From assembly GCF_004791025.1 (NCBI RefSeq), contig NZ_SRUO01000001.1:372001-436000 (forward strand): DNA of 64,000 nucleotides, in the 5' to 3' direction. This stretch comes from Mesorhizobium sp. M4B.F.Ca.ET.203.01.1.1 (GTDB taxonomy: Bacteria; Pseudomonadota; Alphaproteobacteria; Rhizobiales; Rhizobiaceae). This document shows, piece after piece, positions 61,820-64,000 of this stretch (position 1 is its first letter; every line of letters starts with the position of its first letter). The notes beneath the pieces are model-generated. The model saw only the letters and a list, made by a program, of their open reading frames with translations, had not been told where the DNA came from and searched no databases. The position numbers and the translations under genes were made by a program.

Positions 61820-63727
61820 ATGGCGTCACGCTACCACGAGGTCTATGAGAGCTGGAGCCGCGACCCCGTAAGGTTCTGGGCCGAGGCGGCCAAGGAGATC
61901 GACTGGTATTCACCGGCCGAACGCGTCTTCGACGCCGACGCCGGCGTCTATGGCCGCTGGTTCACCGGCGCGACCTGTAACACCTGCTTCAACGCCATCG
62001 ACCGCCATGTCGCCGGCGGCCGCGCCGACCAGGTGGCGCTGATCCATGACAGCGCGATCACCGGCACGATCCGGAAATACACCTATGCCGAACTCAAGCG
62101 CGAGGTGGTCGCGCTTGCCTCGGTGCTGAAGAACCGGGGCATCGGCAAGGGCGACCGCGTCATCATCTACATGCCGATGGTGGCGGAGGCGGCCATCGCC
62201 ATGCTCGCCTGCTCGCGCATCGGCGCCGTGCATTCGGTGGTCTTCGGCGGGTTTGCCTCGCATGAGCTTGCCACCCGCATCGACGACGCCAAGCCGAAGC
62301 TGATCATCTCGGCATCCTGCGGGCTCGAGCCCGGCCGTGTCGTGCCCTACAAGCCGCTGCTCGACAAAGCGATCGAGATGTCCAGGCATAAGCCCGATGC
62401 GTGCCTGATCCTGCAGCGCGAGCAGCTGCGCTGCGAGCTGAAGGACCACTACGACATCGACTATGCCGACGCGGTTGCGCGCGAGCGGGCCGCCGGCGCC
62501 AATGTCGACTGCGTTCCGGTGCTGGCCACCGACCCGCTCTACATCATCTACACATCGGGCACGACCGGCCAGCCGAAGGGCATCGTGCGCGACAATGGCG
62601 GCCACATGGTCGCCTTGAAATGGACGATGGAGAACGAGTTCGGCGTCAAGCCGGGCGAGGTGTTCTGGGCGGCCTCCGATGTCGGCTGGGTGGTCGGCCA
62701 CTCCTACATCGTCTACGGCCCGCTGCTGCATGGCGCGACCAGCATACTTTTCGAAGGCAAGCCGATCGGCACGCCGGACGCCGGCACCTACTGGCGAGTG
62801 ATATCGCAGCATGGCGTGGTGGCGCTGTTCACCGCGCCGACGGCGTTCCGCGCCATCAAGGGGCAGGACCCGCGCGGCGAGTTCGTGCCGAAATACGATT
62901 TGTCGAAATTCCGCACGCTGTTCCTCGCTGGCGAGCGCGCCGATCCGGAAACCATCAAATGGGCCGAGCAGAAGCTCGCCGTGCCGGTCATCGACCACTG
63001 GTGGCAGACCGAGACGGGGTCGCCGATGACCATCAATCCGGCCGGTCTGGGGCTCTTGCCGGTCAAATACGGTTCGCCCGGGGTACCGATGCCGGGCTAC
63101 GACATCCGCGTGCTCGACGATGCCGGCCACGAAGTGGCGCGCGGCACGCTGGGCAATGTCGTGGTCAAGCTGCCGCTGCCGGCCGGCTGCCTGCCGACGC
63201 TGTGGAACGCCGACGGCCGTTTCCGTCAGGCCTATCTCGAGGAGTTCCCCGGCTTCTACAAGACGGCCGACGCCGGCATGCTCGACGAGGACGGCTACCT
63301 CTATGTCATGGCCCGCACCGACGACATCATCAACGTCGCCGGCCACCGACTGTCGACCGGCGCGATGGAGGAAGTGCTTGCCGCGCATCCCGACGTCGCC
63401 GAATGCGCCGTCATCGGCATCGCCGACGCCATGAAAGGCCAGGTGCCGCTCGGCTTCGTCGTGCTCAACGCCGGCGTTTCGCGCGATACCGCCCTCATTG
63501 AAAGCGAGGTGGTGGGACTGGTGCGCGAGCGCATAGGCCCGGTCGCCGCCTTCAAGACGGTGGTGACGATCAAGCGCCTGCCCAAGACCCGCTCCGGCAA
63601 GATCCTGCGCGGCACCATGCAGAAGATCGCCGACAAGGAGGAATGGACGATGCCGGCGACCATCGACGACCCCGTCATCCTCGACGAGATCAGCGCGGCG
63701 CTGAAGGGGCGCGGCATCGGGGTTTAG
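61820..63727 (+). CDS. prpE: Propionyl-CoA synthetase (PrpE-like acyl-CoA synthetase)
   Basis: A 635-residue AMP-forming acyl-CoA synthetase. The N-terminal CNTCFNAIDRHVAGG is typical of PrpE rather than acetyl-CoA synthetase. The ATP motif YIIYTSGTTGQPKGIV is near residue 242, WWQTETGSPM is the A5 motif, and the catalytic Lys in KTRSGKILRGT is near residue 594. It activates propionate (and possibly acetate) to propionyl-CoA. GGGGAGGAAGCTGG precedes ATG 61820. It appears monocistronic. Confidence 0.93.
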   Translation: MASRYHEVYESWSRDPVRFWAEAAKEIDWYSPAERVFDADAGVYGRWFTGATCNTCFNAIDRHVAGGRADQVALIHDSAITGTIRKYTYAELKREVVALASVLKNRGIGKGDRVIIYMPMVAEAAIAMLACSRIGAVHSVVFGGFASHELATRIDDAKPKLIISASCGLEPGRVVPYKPLLDKAIEMSRHKPDACLILQREQLRCELKDHYDIDYADAVARERAAGANVDCVPVLATDPLYIIYTSGTTGQPKGIVRDNGGHMVALKWTMENEFGVKPGEVFWAASDVGWVVGHSYIVYGPLLHGATSILFEGKPIGTPDAGTYWRVISQHGVVALFTAPTAFRAIKGQDPRGEFVPKYDLSKFRTLFLAGERADPETIKWAEQKLAVPVIDHWWQTETGSPMTINPAGLGLLPVKYGSPGVPMPGYDIRVLDDAGHEVARGTLGNVVVKLPLPAGCLPTLWNADGRFRQAYLEEFPGFYKTADAGMLDEDGYLYVMARTDDIINVAGHRLSTGAMEEVLAAHPDVAECAVIGIADAMKGQVPLGFVVLNAGVSRDTALIESEVVGLVRERIGPVAAFKTVVTIKRLPKTRSGKILRGTMQKIADKEEWTMPATIDDPVILDEISAALKGRGIGV

Positions 63728-64000
63728 CCGGCCTGCATCATCGCCTGCAACTGCGGGGGACCAGGCCAGGCGCAAAGGGCGATTGCCGGCCGATGACAGC
63801 GAGGCTCAAGACGGCTTAACTGCCGGTTCCCCATGCCTGAATTAACGAACGAGTAATGTTCGCGCCGGTATGGAAATTCCGGCCGAGCATGATATCGAGG
63901 CTTCATGCGTGCCGTGTGACATGCTCCCTGAAACTGGGATAGACCCCTAGCGAGCATCGAGCCTCAATCCGTGAGCCTGTTCCAGCGATCGAGACGACCC
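63728..64000. other. Right-end intergenic region
   Basis: No gene was recognised in these 273 bases. A GTG at 63972 begins an open frame (VSLFQRSRRP...) that runs to the end of the window and may be the start of the next gene, but too little is visible to call it. Confidence 0.35.

Overview
The window is high-GC alphaproteobacterial chromosomal DNA, most likely a Mesorhizobium or close Rhizobiales relative. Evidence: a Porin_2-type rhizobial porin, an ActS/ActR redox pair, a two-domain malic enzyme, a MutS/GlnD/MurJ/TrpS core block, DUF1127 and MmcB proteins, and families of short intergenic palindromic repeats of the kind scattered through Mesorhizobium genomes. No rRNA, tRNA or CRISPR array was seen.

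Layout. 1-4729: end of an ICL/PEP-mutase family gene, an EI24 membrane protein, a DMT exporter, a PfkB/adenosine-kinase family sugar kinase and a solitary MbcA/ParS-like protein. 5108-10472: porin, a SARP/BTAD-TPR regulator, DUF1127 protein, His-rich secreted protein and a PAS-GGDEF cyclase. 10600-17079: malic enzyme, glycosyltransferase, mutS. 17096-23314: an accessory block between mutS and glnD (low-GC orphan, DUF1348 plus TetR with an operator in the promoter, metallo-hydrolase, aldo/keto reductase, and a copper module of DUF305 plus CopA-type ATPase behind a CueR-type promoter). 23525-31194: glnD, murJ, vapBC, trpS, universal stress protein, NifU-like protein. 31342-32602: L,D-transpeptidase and a CueR-type regulator that is the likely trans regulator of the copper module.

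33221-37190 is a mobile element of about 4 kb. It has 25-bp terminal inverted repeats, an IS1595/ISXO2-type transposase at one end and passenger genes inside: a 307-aa phage-type protein resembling BstA/KilA-N proteins, a DUF3800 protein and three small ORFs. It sits immediately upstream of mmcB. A third copy of the terminal repeat lies just outside its left end.

37239-44125: mmcB, nhaA, actR, actS, hrpB. 44525-56656: one long co-directional cluster. It comprises a sugar ABC transporter (binding protein, two permeases, a small membrane peptide, two non-identical ATPases) followed by a fused DAK1-DAK2 kinase, DhaL, DhaM, HPr, enzyme I, an HTH-like protein and a second DhaK. This suggests import of a polyol or sugar whose short ketose product is phosphorylated by a PEP-driven relay EI -> HPr -> DhaM -> DhaL/DhaK. 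A TTACTAAACA operator cluster lies upstream.

56787-60515: a compact convergent locus with NTP_transf_5 nucleotidyltransferase, formyltransferase, HprK-like kinase, lasso-type B2 transglutaminase-like protease and PqqD/RRE protein. No lasso cyclase and no evident precursor are present, so it may be an orphan peptide-modification system. 60855-63727: two small membrane proteins and a propionyl-CoA synthetase.
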